Shown one piece after another: positions 46,595 to 55,468 of a stretch of 64,000 nt of DNA. Both the position numbers and the translations under genes were made by a program. The notes under the pieces were generated by a model that saw only the letters and a program-made list of their open reading frames with translations, made no database searches and was not told the DNA's origin. Within the stretch, counting starts at the first letter, position 1. Every line of letters begins with the position of its first letter. Source of the DNA: Halobacteriovoraceae bacterium (GTDB lineage Bacteria > Bdellovibrionota > Bacteriovoracia > Bacteriovoracales > Bacteriovoracaceae); NCBI GenBank assembly GCA_002711995.1, contig PASN01000018.1, positions 1-64,000 of the forward strand, written 5' to 3'.

Positions 46595-47187
46595 TGGTTA
46601 AACTGCCTGAATCTCTTCAAGAGGTTGTAAAGTCTTTTGCAAAACTTCCTGGAGTTGGCGAAAAGACTGCCTTTAGACAGGCAATGTCCATGATTCAATG
46701 GGAAGCTGAAGATTTGGATCTATTTGCAAAGTCGGTTAGCGAGCTTCAGAACATAGGTTTTTGCAAGGGCTGTGGAGTCTTTTCTGATGATGAATTTTGT
46801 TCTGTATGCTCATCTGACGACCGTAAAGAAAATGGCGTGATATGCGTTGTGGAAAATATCTCTGACCTTTTGGCCATTGAAAAAAGCAATCAATTCGGAG
46901 GCCTTTACCATATATTAGGAGGAGTGCTAAATCCCCTCTTAGGCGTTGGCCCAGAGCAACTTAGATTAAGCGAACTCGCACAGCGTGTTGAAGAACTTAA
47001 TACAAAAACCGTCATCCTCGCTGTAAACCCTTCGGTTGAAGGTGATGCCACTTGTTCCTTTATTAAGCAGACATTAAAAGGTATAAACGTTGAAAGAATT
47101 GGTTTTGGAATACCTATGGGTGGAAGCTTGGAATATTTAGACTCATTAACCATCTCCAAGGCCTTGGAGAATAGAAAACAATTATGA
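46594..47187 (+). CDS. recR: Recombination mediator RecR
   Basis: RecR works with RecF and RecO to load RecA at gaps. The 197 residues have the helix-hairpin-helix KLPGVGEKTAFRQA, a four-Cys zinc motif (CKGCG, CSVC), a TOPRIM domain starting ICVVENISDLLAIE, and the C-terminal GIPMGGSLEYLDSLTISKAL. It overlaps the next gene by 4 bp. Confidence 0.97.
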   Translation: MVKLPESLQEVVKSFAKLPGVGEKTAFRQAMSMIQWEAEDLDLFAKSVSELQNIGFCKGCGVFSDDEFCSVCSSDDRKENGVICVVENISDLLAIEKSNQFGGLYHILGGVLNPLLGVGPEQLRLSELAQRVEELNTKTVILAVNPSVEGDATCSFIKQTLKGINVERIGFGIPMGGSLEYLDSLTISKALENRKQL

Positions 47188-47675
47188 ATCTATCCAAACT
47201 TGTTAAAGAGTTTTTTGTGGAGAACGAGTTCAACATGATCTCAGAAAGAGTCGCTCTTGTAAGAAGCGATGGGACCGTCCTCTATGCAAACTCTCTCAGC
47301 TCAATGGAGTCTTCAAATATTGGAGCCTTGGCAAGCGGGATTTGGCAGGCCGCCCAGTCTCTCACAGCTCTAGTAAACCAAGACACATCGGACAAACATT
47401 ATAGACTAGCGTTTGATACAAGCTCAGAGGGTATTTACCTTATTCCGACCGAATTAAACTCTGTTACTTGCTACCTATGTTGTATCTTTAAAGATCAGAT
47501 TAACCCTGCAAAGCTTAAACAAAACATGAGAAACATAGCCTTCTTGTTAGAGACGTATATTAGAGATGAGAGTGTTAACTCGTCTTTTCCATCTCAACCA
47601 AAAAATACTGGCTTTTTATTTGAAAACATTACTGATCAGGAAATGGATCAGCTGTTTGGATTCACAGGAAATTAA
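47184..47675 (+). CDS. Roadblock/LC7-like protein paired with MglA
   Basis: The 163-residue protein has the alpha/beta pattern of roadblock domains ([52 protein letters not shown]). In myxobacteria the roadblock protein MglB is the GTPase-activating partner of MglA. This gene lies 2 bp before an MglA-like gene and overlaps recR by 4 bp, so the same partnership is likely, though the sequence is divergent from MglB. Confidence 0.75.
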   Translation: MNLSKLVKEFFVENEFNMISERVALVRSDGTVLYANSLSSMESSNIGALASGIWQAAQSLTALVNQDTSDKHYRLAFDTSSEGIYLIPTELNSVTCYLCCIFKDQINPAKLKQNMRNIAFLLETYIRDESVNSSFPSQPKNTGFLFENITDQEMDQLFGFTGN

Positions 47676-47677
47676 AG

Positions 47678-48271
47678 ATGTCTTTTGTAAATTACCATAC
47701 CAAAGAAATTAACTGCAAAATTGTCTATTACGGGCCAGGACTGGGAGGCAAGACAACTAACATTCAACATGTTTATCAAAAAGTGTCTTCCAAAGCTAAA
47801 GGGCAAATGGTTACTTTGAATACTGAAAATGAAAGAACATTGTTCTTTGATTTTCTACCGTTAGACCTAGGCCAGATTCGAGGCTTTAAAACTAGATTTC
47901 ATCTCTACACAGTGCCTGGACAAGTGTTCTACGAGGCCAGCAGAAAACTTATTCTGCGTGGAGTTGATGGCATCGTTTTTGTAGCTGATAGTCAGGTGGA
48001 GAGAATGGAGTCGAATATTGAGAGCTTGGAAGGCCTGAAGAAAAATCTTGCAGAACAAGGTCATGATATCGCAAAGCTTCCTATTGTAATGCAGTGGAAC
48101 AAAAGGGATCTTCCCAATATTGCTTCGACCCATGACATGCAACAAAAATTGAATACATTGGATGTACCAACTTTTGAAGCATGCGCTTTGAAGGGAGAAG
48201 GTGTGTTTGAGACTTTAAAAATGATTAGCAAACTTGTTCTTCTAAACATCAAAGGTGGATTGGAAGATTAA
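47678..48271 (+). CDS. mglA: MglA-like Ras-family GTPase
   Basis: The 197-residue protein has P-loop [10 protein letters not shown] (19-28), switch region with [12 protein letters not shown], the MglA-type VPGQVFY in place of DTAGQ, the guanine-specificity motif QWNKRDLP, and ALKGEGV. MglA controls cell polarity and gliding in Myxococcus and is needed for prey entry in Bdellovibrio. The start has AAAGATG spacing close to the preceding stop. Together with its roadblock neighbour it probably forms a polarity switch. Confidence 0.93.
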   Translation: MSFVNYHTKEINCKIVYYGPGLGGKTTNIQHVYQKVSSKAKGQMVTLNTENERTLFFDFLPLDLGQIRGFKTRFHLYTVPGQVFYEASRKLILRGVDGIVFVADSQVERMESNIESLEGLKKNLAEQGHDIAKLPIVMQWNKRDLPNIASTHDMQQKLNTLDVPTFEACALKGEGVFETLKMISKLVLLNIKGGLED

Positions 48272-48281
48272 GGAGATTAAA

Positions 48282-48707
48282 ATGTCACTATCTAGTAAAC
48301 AAATTGCGTATCTCAAGGATCACATTCAGGCGGAAAGAGAAAGACTGCTAAACAGTTTTCAGGTTGATGAAGAAAAGTTTCAACTTGCAAGTGAAGACAG
48401 AATGGATGATGTTGACCAAGCATCTGCAGAGTATGAAAGAAGCCAAATGCTACGATTTAGAAACCGTGACATGTTTTATGCCAAAAAGCTTCTTCATGCG
48501 TTGGAAAAAATAGAAAATGGCGAGTACGGCGAATGTGAAGAGTGTGGTGAAGATATTCGCTTTGAAAGACTAAAAGCAAGACCGACAGCTGAGCTTTGCA
48601 TTGCCTGTAAAGACGAGGCAGAGAGAGCGGAGTCTGGCAATATTGTGGCAAAACAATCAAAGTCTTTGGGCAAACAAGTTAATATAGCCAAGGACTTAAA
48701 CGCATAA
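48282..48707 (+). CDS. DksA/TraR-type zinc-finger protein
   Basis: The start is at the ATG at 48282, after AAGGAGATTAAA (upstream TTG rejected). The 141-residue protein has a coiled-coil with tip residues DDVDQASAE, fitting DksA's DxxDxA tip that reaches into the RNA polymerase secondary channel, and a C-terminal four-Cys finger (CEECGEDI, CIACKDEAE). It probably modulates transcription initiation, perhaps with ppGpp. It follows mglA and its stop overlaps mtnP (TAATG). Confidence 0.92.
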   Translation: MSLSSKQIAYLKDHIQAERERLLNSFQVDEEKFQLASEDRMDDVDQASAEYERSQMLRFRNRDMFYAKKLLHALEKIENGEYGECEECGEDIRFERLKARPTAELCIACKDEAERAESGNIVAKQSKSLGKQVNIAKDLNA

Positions 48708-49549
48708 TGAAAAAGAGTTTTGGCTTTATTGGCGGTTCAGGCCTTTACAAACTTGATGGTGTAAAGGTCTTGGATGAAATTCTGGTGGACACTCCTTTTG
48801 GCAGTCCCAGCGACAAGGTTCTAAAGCTTTCCTTAGATGGTGATGAGTTCTACTTTCTTCCAAGACACGGTAAATCTCATTCAATCTCTCCATCTGATTT
48901 AAATTACAGAGCAAATATTTACGCATTAAAAAGCCTAGGTGTTGAGGTTTTAATTAGTGTTTCAGCCGTGGGGTCTCTAAAAGAGGAGCACGCGCCCACA
49001 AACTTTGTGCTGGTCGATCAGTTTATTGATTGGACTAAAGGCCTTAGGAAGAGAACGTTCTTTGAAAACGGTGTCGTAGGCCATGTGTCATGCGCTTATC
49101 CTGTAAATAAGAACCTCCAAGACAGAATAGCTAAAGTCATGGGCCAGACTGAGATAAAGCACTCAAAAAACGGCACATATGTCTGCATTGAAGGGCCACA
49201 GTTCTCATCTAGAGCAGAGAGCGAACTATACAGATCCTTTGGTGCTGATGTTATTGGAATGACCAATGTTCCAGAGGCCTACTTGGCCAAAGAGGCAGGA
49301 ATGGCCTATGCAACAGTTGCTATGGTCACAGATTACGACTGTTGGAAGGAAGAGCACTGTACTGTCGAAGAAATAATGAAAGTTATGGGACAGAATAATC
49401 AAAGCGCTCAAACCTTAACTAAACTTCTAGTGCCGTCTCTATCAAGTGATCCGATTCAGTTTGAAAAAGAAAATGCCTTTGCAGTCGTAACAGACCCAGA
49501 GGTCATTAATAAAGAAAATCAAGAGATTATTAAGGTTCTCCAAAGCTAA
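48707..49549 (+). CDS. mtnP: 5'-methylthioadenosine phosphorylase
   Basis: MtnP splits methylthioadenosine with phosphate, the first step of methionine salvage and a way to clear the by-product of polyamine synthesis. The 280 residues show GFIGGSGLY, LPRHGKSHSISPSDLNYRAN, IEGPQFSSRAES, VIGMTNVPEAYLAKEAG and TDYDCW, the MTAP rather than PNP pattern. Its stop overlaps the rsmH start (TAATG), so it sits where mraZ usually begins the dcw cluster. Confidence 0.93.
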   Translation: MKKSFGFIGGSGLYKLDGVKVLDEILVDTPFGSPSDKVLKLSLDGDEFYFLPRHGKSHSISPSDLNYRANIYALKSLGVEVLISVSAVGSLKEEHAPTNFVLVDQFIDWTKGLRKRTFFENGVVGHVSCAYPVNKNLQDRIAKVMGQTEIKHSKNGTYVCIEGPQFSSRAESELYRSFGADVIGMTNVPEAYLAKEAGMAYATVAMVTDYDCWKEEHCTVEEIMKVMGQNNQSAQTLTKLLVPSLSSDPIQFEKENAFAVVTDPEVINKENQEIIKVLQS

Positions 49550-50541
49550 TGGATCAAAACTACTCCGAACATTATTCAGTCATGTTAAGAGACTGCTTGC
49601 GCATTTTTGGTGAGGAGCTTGATGTGAACTCAACCTCTCCTATTGCTGATATGACTTTTGGAGCTGGTGGACATACTCTGGCCCTTGCAAAAGAGTTTTC
49701 AACAAGTGAAGTCTATTCGGTAGATCAGGACCCTGAGGCATTTGCCAATGGACAGAGATTAATTAAAGAGGGTGGACTTGAAGATAGAGTGCACCTTATT
49801 CACACAAATTTTACTAATTTTCCAGCTTGGTGGAGTGAGAACAAATCCAACAAACCTTTAAAGGGCGCAATGATGGATCTGGGAGTTTCTTCCCATCACT
49901 TTGACTCTTTTGAAAGAGGATTCTCATTTAGAGAGGACGCTCCTTTGGACATGAGAATGAACAATAGCGATGACTCAATTCCAACGGCAGCTGATATTTT
50001 GAATACATATTCAGAAGAAGATATAGCCAATATCATTTTTGAGTATGGAGAAGAGAGACTATCTAGGAGAATTGCTAAGAAAATAGTGGAGACGCGAGCG
50101 GAAGCACCGATAAAAACAACGAAAGAGCTTGAGAACATATGCTTTCACGCCTATCCGGCAAACATGAGGCATAGAAGACCACATCCAGCCACGAGAACGT
50201 TCCAGGCCTTGAGAATCTATGTAAACGCTGAACTAAAGGTACTTTCAGATACTCTACCAAAATTGTATGAATTGCTTGAGCCAGGCGGAGTTCTCATTGT
50301 AATCAGCTTTCATTCATTAGAGGATAGAATTGTTAAAAGGACCTTTAAAGAAATTTTCCAAACCGATAAAAATGCTGCTAAAATATTAACTAAGCGACCT
50401 TTAACACCTTCAGAGCTTGAGTTGGAAGAAAATCCTCGCTCCAGAAGCGCGAAGTTAAGGGCGATTAAGAAACTAGATCCAGGAGGGGTTGAATTTGGCG
50501 GCAAGAAAGAGAAGAAAAACAAGCAAGCGCGAAGAAAATGA
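49549..50541 (+). CDS. rsmH: 16S rRNA (cytosine-N4) methyltransferase RsmH (MraW)
   Basis: RsmH methylates C1402 of 16S rRNA. The 330-residue protein starts HYSVMLRDCLR and has the SAM motif ADMTFGAGGHTLALA, GAMMDLGVSSHHFDS, ERGFSFREDAPLDMRM, RHRRPHPATRTFQALRIYVN and VISFHSLEDRIVK. It is the first cell-wall-cluster gene here. It overlaps the ftsL start. Confidence 0.97.
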   Translation: MDQNYSEHYSVMLRDCLRIFGEELDVNSTSPIADMTFGAGGHTLALAKEFSTSEVYSVDQDPEAFANGQRLIKEGGLEDRVHLIHTNFTNFPAWWSENKSNKPLKGAMMDLGVSSHHFDSFERGFSFREDAPLDMRMNNSDDSIPTAADILNTYSEEDIANIIFEYGEERLSRRIAKKIVETRAEAPIKTTKELENICFHAYPANMRHRRPHPATRTFQALRIYVNAELKVLSDTLPKLYELLEPGGVLIVISFHSLEDRIVKRTFKEIFQTDKNAAKILTKRPLTPSELELEENPRSRSAKLRAIKKLDPGGVEFGGKKEKKNKQARRK

Positions 50542-50824
50542 GATAAAGCTTTTTTTTAGCAAGTACATCTTCACTTCCCAAACACTACCTTTCATTTTTG
50601 TATTCTCTGTTATGGGAATATTGTTTGTGTTGATTAGAATGAAGGGCATTGAACAAGACTACAAGTTTAACGAAGTTGCTAAAACTCTAAAAATAAAGCA
50701 AATCGAAAACAAAGAGTTAAAAGCAGATAGGGCAAGAATGCTTTCAGTTAAAAACCTAAAAGGCTTTGCAAAAAGGTTCAATCTAAAAGAGCCTGATGAA
50801 AAGCACATCATTATCATTCCATAA
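50495..50824 (+). CDS. ftsL: Cell division protein FtsL-like
   Basis: The small bitopic protein (109 residues from the TTG at 50495; another TTG at 50489 is too close to AGGAGGGG) has a basic N-terminus, one membrane helix (about 30-49, PFIFVFSVMGILFVLI) and a periplasmic coiled coil (NEVAKTLKIKQIENKELK). Size, topology and place between rsmH and ftsI fit FtsL, which with FtsB and FtsQ recruits and activates FtsWI. Sequence conservation in FtsL is always low. Confidence 0.85.
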   Translation: MAARKRRKTSKREENEIKLFFSKYIFTSQTLPFIFVFSVMGILFVLIRMKGIEQDYKFNEVAKTLKIKQIENKELKADRARMLSVKNLKGFAKRFNLKEPDEKHIIIIP

Positions 50825-52726
50825 ATGAAGGCCAGAGTTACGTTTACATTTTTTGTAATGTTATTCTTATTCGCAACAGTTGTTGTGAAAGGCTTTTATG
50901 TACAAGTGTTAAATAGGGATAAGTTACTGGCGTACTCACATAGCCAGATCGCAAGAGAAGTAAAAATTTATCCGCGCAGAGGACATATTCTAGACAGAAA
51001 CGGCTCACCTCTTGCTATTAATGTTCAAAAATACAATCTTTTTACCTTTGGAAAAGATCTAAGTCTTGTCAGAAAGGAATTAAAAAAGGTTAAGGAGGTT
51101 CTTCCGAACATAAACACTTCCAAACTTTATAAAAAGATAAAAAAACGTGGAAAGTTCACTTGGATTGCAAGAAAAGTTGAAATAAAGGATAAGCTAGCAA
51201 AAGAGTTAAAGGAGCTTAAAGAAGTTTTTATTGAGGCGCAACCGTCTAGACTTTATCCAAACAACGAACTTCTTTCTCAAACACTTGGCTTTGTGGGTAT
51301 GGACAATGAAGGACTTGCCGGGATCGAATACAACTTCAACGACAAACTTAAAGGCGAAGCGCAGATCCATAAATATTTTAAAGATGCGAAGGGAAGACCT
51401 GTTAAGCTAAAGAGCGCAATTGTCGAAAGCAAAGCTTATGATATCACCCTCTCAATAGATAAAGATATACAGGCCTCCTTGGAAGAGTTTTTAAAGGATG
51501 GAGTCATAAAACACAAGGCCAGGATGGGCGGAGCTGCTGTAATGGATGCTCAAACTGGCGAGATCTGGGCGATGGCAAACTATCCAACCTACGACCCAAA
51601 CAATGTTAGAAGAAAAGATAGGAACAATATCAAACTGAGCTTTGTCACAGATCCATTTGAACCTGGATCAATCTTTAAGACTTTTACTATCGCATCCGGA
51701 CTTAAAAACAACATCATTAAAGATGATACAAACTACTTTTGCGAACGTGGAAAGTTTAGAGTCGGTAAACACATTATCTCCGAGAGCGACAACAATCATG
51801 TATATGAGTGGCTTTCTGTCGAAGATATCCTAAAATATAGCTCAAACATAGGTACAACCAAGATTGCTTTTGACATTACCTATCCAACTCTAAAGCAAAC
51901 ATTGGATGAGTTTAAAATTGGCAAGAAAACGGGGATAGAACTTCCAGGAGAATCTCGAGGAATTTTGGATGATCAAAAAAATGTGTCCCCTATTCGTTTA
52001 AGCAATATTAGTTTTGGACAAGGAGTCGCCTCCACAGGCATTCAAATGTTGGCTGGCTATGCTGCGATTGCAAATGGTGGAAAGTATGTTTCCCCAACCC
52101 TTCTAAAAGTTGAAGATGAAGCTAAGGTTGAAAAGAAACGCATACTAAAAAAAGAAACAGCCGAAAAGCTTTCAGAAATGCTAGTTAAGGCCGTGCATGA
52201 AGGAACAGGGTCAAACGCTATTGTTAATCACTTTGAGATAGCTGGGAAAACAAGTACGGCACAAAGAGTTGATGGTGGAGGCGGATACAAGGGATATGTT
52301 TCCGGCTTTATAGGCTATCCCGTTAATGTGGATCGCAGATTTGTTGTTTTTGTCTATGTCGATGACCCTAAAAAAGGTTATTACGGAAATACTGTGGCCG
52401 CCCCGATTTTTCAAAAGATCGTAAAGAATATTCTTTTCAAAAGAAAAGAGTACAACACAATTGCCCGCACAAAAAAGGGCACATCAAGAAATATTGATCA
52501 TTTAAGGGCAAAGTACAGCTCTCGAAGAAGTCTTCGAAGAGGAACTATTCCAAACCTCATTGGATTGGACAAGGCCAGCGCTCAAAATATATTGGAAACT
52601 CTTGGAATAAAATATTCTCAAAGAGGTTTTGGAATTGTGAGTGAACAATATCCAGAGGCCGGTTCAAAGGCCTCAAAAAACACTGTAATGCGCTTGAAGT
52701 TTCAGGCACCTACGTATGAGCAATAA
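50825..52726 (+). CDS. ftsI: Division transpeptidase FtsI (PBP3-like) with PASTA domain
   Basis: FtsI cross-links septal peptidoglycan. The 633-residue protein has an N-terminal membrane anchor, the pedestal with RRGHILDRNGSPLAIN, and the transpeptidase motifs SxxK (EPGSIFKTFT), SxN (YSSNIGTTK) and KTSTAQ in place of KTG-T. A PASTA domain ends the protein (TIPNLIGLDKASAQNILETL). A C-terminal PASTA is usual in Gram-positives and in some deltaproteobacteria-like groups. The start directly follows the ftsL stop. Confidence 0.95.
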   Translation: MKARVTFTFFVMLFLFATVVVKGFYVQVLNRDKLLAYSHSQIAREVKIYPRRGHILDRNGSPLAINVQKYNLFTFGKDLSLVRKELKKVKEVLPNINTSKLYKKIKKRGKFTWIARKVEIKDKLAKELKELKEVFIEAQPSRLYPNNELLSQTLGFVGMDNEGLAGIEYNFNDKLKGEAQIHKYFKDAKGRPVKLKSAIVESKAYDITLSIDKDIQASLEEFLKDGVIKHKARMGGAAVMDAQTGEIWAMANYPTYDPNNVRRKDRNNIKLSFVTDPFEPGSIFKTFTIASGLKNNIIKDDTNYFCERGKFRVGKHIISESDNNHVYEWLSVEDILKYSSNIGTTKIAFDITYPTLKQTLDEFKIGKKTGIELPGESRGILDDQKNVSPIRLSNISFGQGVASTGIQMLAGYAAIANGGKYVSPTLLKVEDEAKVEKKRILKKETAEKLSEMLVKAVHEGTGSNAIVNHFEIAGKTSTAQRVDGGGGYKGYVSGFIGYPVNVDRRFVVFVYVDDPKKGYYGNTVAAPIFQKIVKNILFKRKEYNTIARTKKGTSRNIDHLRAKYSSRRSLRRGTIPNLIGLDKASAQNILETLGIKYSQRGFGIVSEQYPEAGSKASKNTVMRLKFQAPTYEQ

Positions 52727-54059
52727 AGTTCTTGAAATTCTTAATCGCTTTAGCATTGTTGAAAAAGTTCCAACAAAACTTTTAGGCATTGAGTGGAAAG
52801 CTCAGGAAGCGAAACAAACCGACATACTCTTCTATCACTTAAAAGATAAATCAGAGTCCTCCATTAACTTAATGAAAGAGCGTCTTAATGAATCTTCCTA
52901 CGGGATTGTCATATATAATTCTGATACGGACTTGAATGTTCCTGCAGGTCATAATCTTTCAGAAGCTGATCTACAAAAGGTTAAAATAGAGCTTCTAGAT
53001 GAGCTGTATCCTTTGCCTGATAAAAAATACATTGCCATTACTGGAACCAACGGAAAAACAACTACTGTGGATATTGTCTCCCAGTTGAGTGTCCAGATGG
53101 AACTAAATTGTTTAACTGTAGGCACCTTAGGCGCAAGAATAAATGGAGTGGAGGTTGCAAATTTCTCCCTAACTTCTCCTGATTTCATAGATCTTAGAAA
53201 AACAATTCATAGATTCAAAGATAAATTTGACATATGCGCTCTTGAAGCAAGCAGCCATGCGCTAGGCCAAGGAAGACTTGGAAACCTTCGGTTTGACGCT
53301 GTTGGATGGACAAGCTTTTCCCAAGATCATTTGGACTATCACAAAACAATGGAAGACTACTTCTGCGCGAAGAAATCTCTTCTTAACTTTTCAGATTCTA
53401 ACTTTATTGTTTCATCGAAGAGTAAAGAGCTTAAAGCTAGGCTTGGCGAGAGTGGCACCGAATTTAAGCTTGCCAAGCATCCTGAGCAGGCCTTCTTTAA
53501 AAGTGAGTTCAATCAAATTAATCTAGAGGTTGCTTTAGGCTGCTTAGAACGATCTGGTTTCGACACAACATCTTTAAACTTAAAAGAATTAACCCCTCCA
53601 CCTGGTAGGTTTAACACTATTGTTGACGGTGACAATGTGTTCATCATCGATTTCGCGCATACTCCTGATGCTCTAGAAAATATATGCAAGGAAGTTAAGA
53701 AAGCATTTAGTGATAAAAGCATTGTTTGTGTGTTTGGATGTGGTGGAAATAGAGATTCTTCAAAAAGACCCCTTATGGGTAAAGCTGCTTCTTCCTATTG
53801 TGACTATGTGATCATAACAACTGACAATCCAAGGTTTGAAAATCCGGACTCGATTATAGAAGATATTATACCTGGTGTTACTGCAGATTATAAAAAAATA
53901 ACTGATAGAAAAGAGGCCATATCTTACGCATTTAATAACTTTAAAAACAGTGCTGTGATTTTGGCAGGTAAAGGTCATGAACCTTACATAGATGTAAAAG
54001 GTGAGAAAAAACCATTTAGCGATGAGGGCACCTTAAAGGAATTAATAGGTAGAAGATGA
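52716..54059 (+). CDS. murE: UDP-MurNAc-tripeptide synthetase MurE, meso-DAP type
   Basis: MurE adds the third amino acid to UDP-MurNAc-L-Ala-D-Glu. The 447 residues have P-loop ITGTNGKTTTVDI, ALEASSHALGQGR, DHLDYHKTMEDYF with the carbamylated-Lys segment CAKKSLL, GRFNTI, and DNPR (in TTDNPRFENPD), the motif linked to meso-diaminopimelate. The N-terminal domain is shorter than usual. The gene overlaps ftsI by 11 bp and murF by 4 bp. Confidence 0.95.
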   Translation: MSNKVLEILNRFSIVEKVPTKLLGIEWKAQEAKQTDILFYHLKDKSESSINLMKERLNESSYGIVIYNSDTDLNVPAGHNLSEADLQKVKIELLDELYPLPDKKYIAITGTNGKTTTVDIVSQLSVQMELNCLTVGTLGARINGVEVANFSLTSPDFIDLRKTIHRFKDKFDICALEASSHALGQGRLGNLRFDAVGWTSFSQDHLDYHKTMEDYFCAKKSLLNFSDSNFIVSSKSKELKARLGESGTEFKLAKHPEQAFFKSEFNQINLEVALGCLERSGFDTTSLNLKELTPPPGRFNTIVDGDNVFIIDFAHTPDALENICKEVKKAFSDKSIVCVFGCGGNRDSSKRPLMGKAASSYCDYVIITTDNPRFENPDSIIEDIIPGVTADYKKITDRKEAISYAFNNFKNSAVILAGKGHEPYIDVKGEKKPFSDEGTLKELIGRR

Positions 54060-55441
54060 TTACTTATAATGAAATTTTGAATTTGCAGGGAATAGAGATA
54101 AAACACGGAGAGCTGAACGTTTCAGGTGACGAGTGTCCTGTAGTTTCAACGGATACAAGAACCATCAATTCAGGTGAAGTTTTTTTGGGTATTGATGGAG
54201 AGCGCTTTAGACCAATGAGGTTTCTATCCAAATTAGATGATTGCCCCCTAATTATCTATAACTACACAGAAGAGAACGAAGAATTGGTTAGAAAGAGCAA
54301 TCTATCTAGTCTGTTCTTGGGTGTAAAAGACAGCATTAAGTTTTTGCAAGACATATCCAGTAAAGTTGCTGAGAAGTTCGTTAATTCTGGGGGAAAGCTG
54401 ATTGCCATCTCTGGGTCCAATGGGAAAACTACCACTAAAGAGATGCTTTTCCATATTCTTAAGTCCTTTGAAGAGAGAGTCGTTTGCACCCAGAAAAATA
54501 ATAATAACCATATTGGTGTGCCTCTTAGCCTTTTACAGATTCGGCCAGGTGAGAAATATTGCATTTTGGAGCTTGGAAGCAATCATCCTGGAGAAATAAA
54601 AGTTTTATGCGACATCGCAAGGCCTAATATTGGAATAACAACCAATATTGGGGATACCCATCTAGAGTTCTTTAATAATAGGAAGAATGTTTTTAAAGAA
54701 GAGGGCTATTTATTCACTGCTATCAGCAGCAGTGAAGATCAAGCTAAACTGTTTTTTAAAAACGAGGATGATGAGTTTCTCGGCACACTGCCTAATGATG
54801 ACTTTGTAGTGAACTACGGAGAGAGCTCAGAAGGAATCGAAATTAAAAGAAGCTTTAATGAGGTCAAGGTTAAGATTGGCGAGGTCTCATACACTTTGAA
54901 AAACAAAAATATCACGGGTGAGCATAATTTTCTCAATTTAGGTTTGTCTTTTGGCATATCCAAAATGATTTCAACCGTTGGTGACAATGTTTTGATCGAG
55001 GCCTCCCAAAGCTTTGTACCTACCACGAATAGGTCACAGTGGATAAGTTATGAGGGTGTTGATATTTTTCTTGATGCATATAATGCAAATCCATCCTCTA
55101 TGCAGGCGGCCATTTTAGGCTTTAAACATGACTCAATCTCAAAAAACATCAGCCTCGAAGAAGTGCTGCTTATCCTGGGTGACATGAACGAGTTGGGACA
55201 GGGTGCGGCAACGCATCACGAAGAGCTTGGCAAATTTTGTAAAGCCCAAGGATGCAAGAATATCGTCTTTGTTGGAAATCACTCAAAAAATTTCAATAGA
55301 GGATTTGGAGGGAATGCTGTTGAGGTTAACTCATCAAAGGAGTTCTCAAAAGAGTTCAAGCGAGAGCTGTCCAAGTATAAGCGCGCATTTCTTAAAGGCA
55401 GTCGGTCTTTACAACTTGAGTCATTAGTGGATATAAATTAA
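54056..55441 (+). CDS. murF: UDP-MurNAc-tripeptide-D-Ala-D-Ala ligase MurF
   Basis: MurF attaches D-Ala-D-Ala to complete the pentapeptide precursor. The 461-residue protein shows the N-terminal VSTDTRTINSGEVFLGIDGER, P-loop ISGSNGKTTTKEML, TNIGDTHLEFFNN with the Lys-Glu pair after it, GEHNFLNLG, and LDAYNANPSSMQAA. All hallmark residues of Mur ligases are in place, unlike its cluster neighbour MurD. It overlaps murE by 4 bp. Confidence 0.95.
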   Translation: MITYNEILNLQGIEIKHGELNVSGDECPVVSTDTRTINSGEVFLGIDGERFRPMRFLSKLDDCPLIIYNYTEENEELVRKSNLSSLFLGVKDSIKFLQDISSKVAEKFVNSGGKLIAISGSNGKTTTKEMLFHILKSFEERVVCTQKNNNNHIGVPLSLLQIRPGEKYCILELGSNHPGEIKVLCDIARPNIGITTNIGDTHLEFFNNRKNVFKEEGYLFTAISSSEDQAKLFFKNEDDEFLGTLPNDDFVVNYGESSEGIEIKRSFNEVKVKIGEVSYTLKNKNITGEHNFLNLGLSFGISKMISTVGDNVLIEASQSFVPTTNRSQWISYEGVDIFLDAYNANPSSMQAAILGFKHDSISKNISLEEVLLILGDMNELGQGAATHHEELGKFCKAQGCKNIVFVGNHSKNFNRGFGGNAVEVNSSKEFSKEFKRELSKYKRAFLKGSRSLQLESLVDIN

Positions 55442-55468
55442 GTTTGAACTAAAAACTAGGAACTTTCA

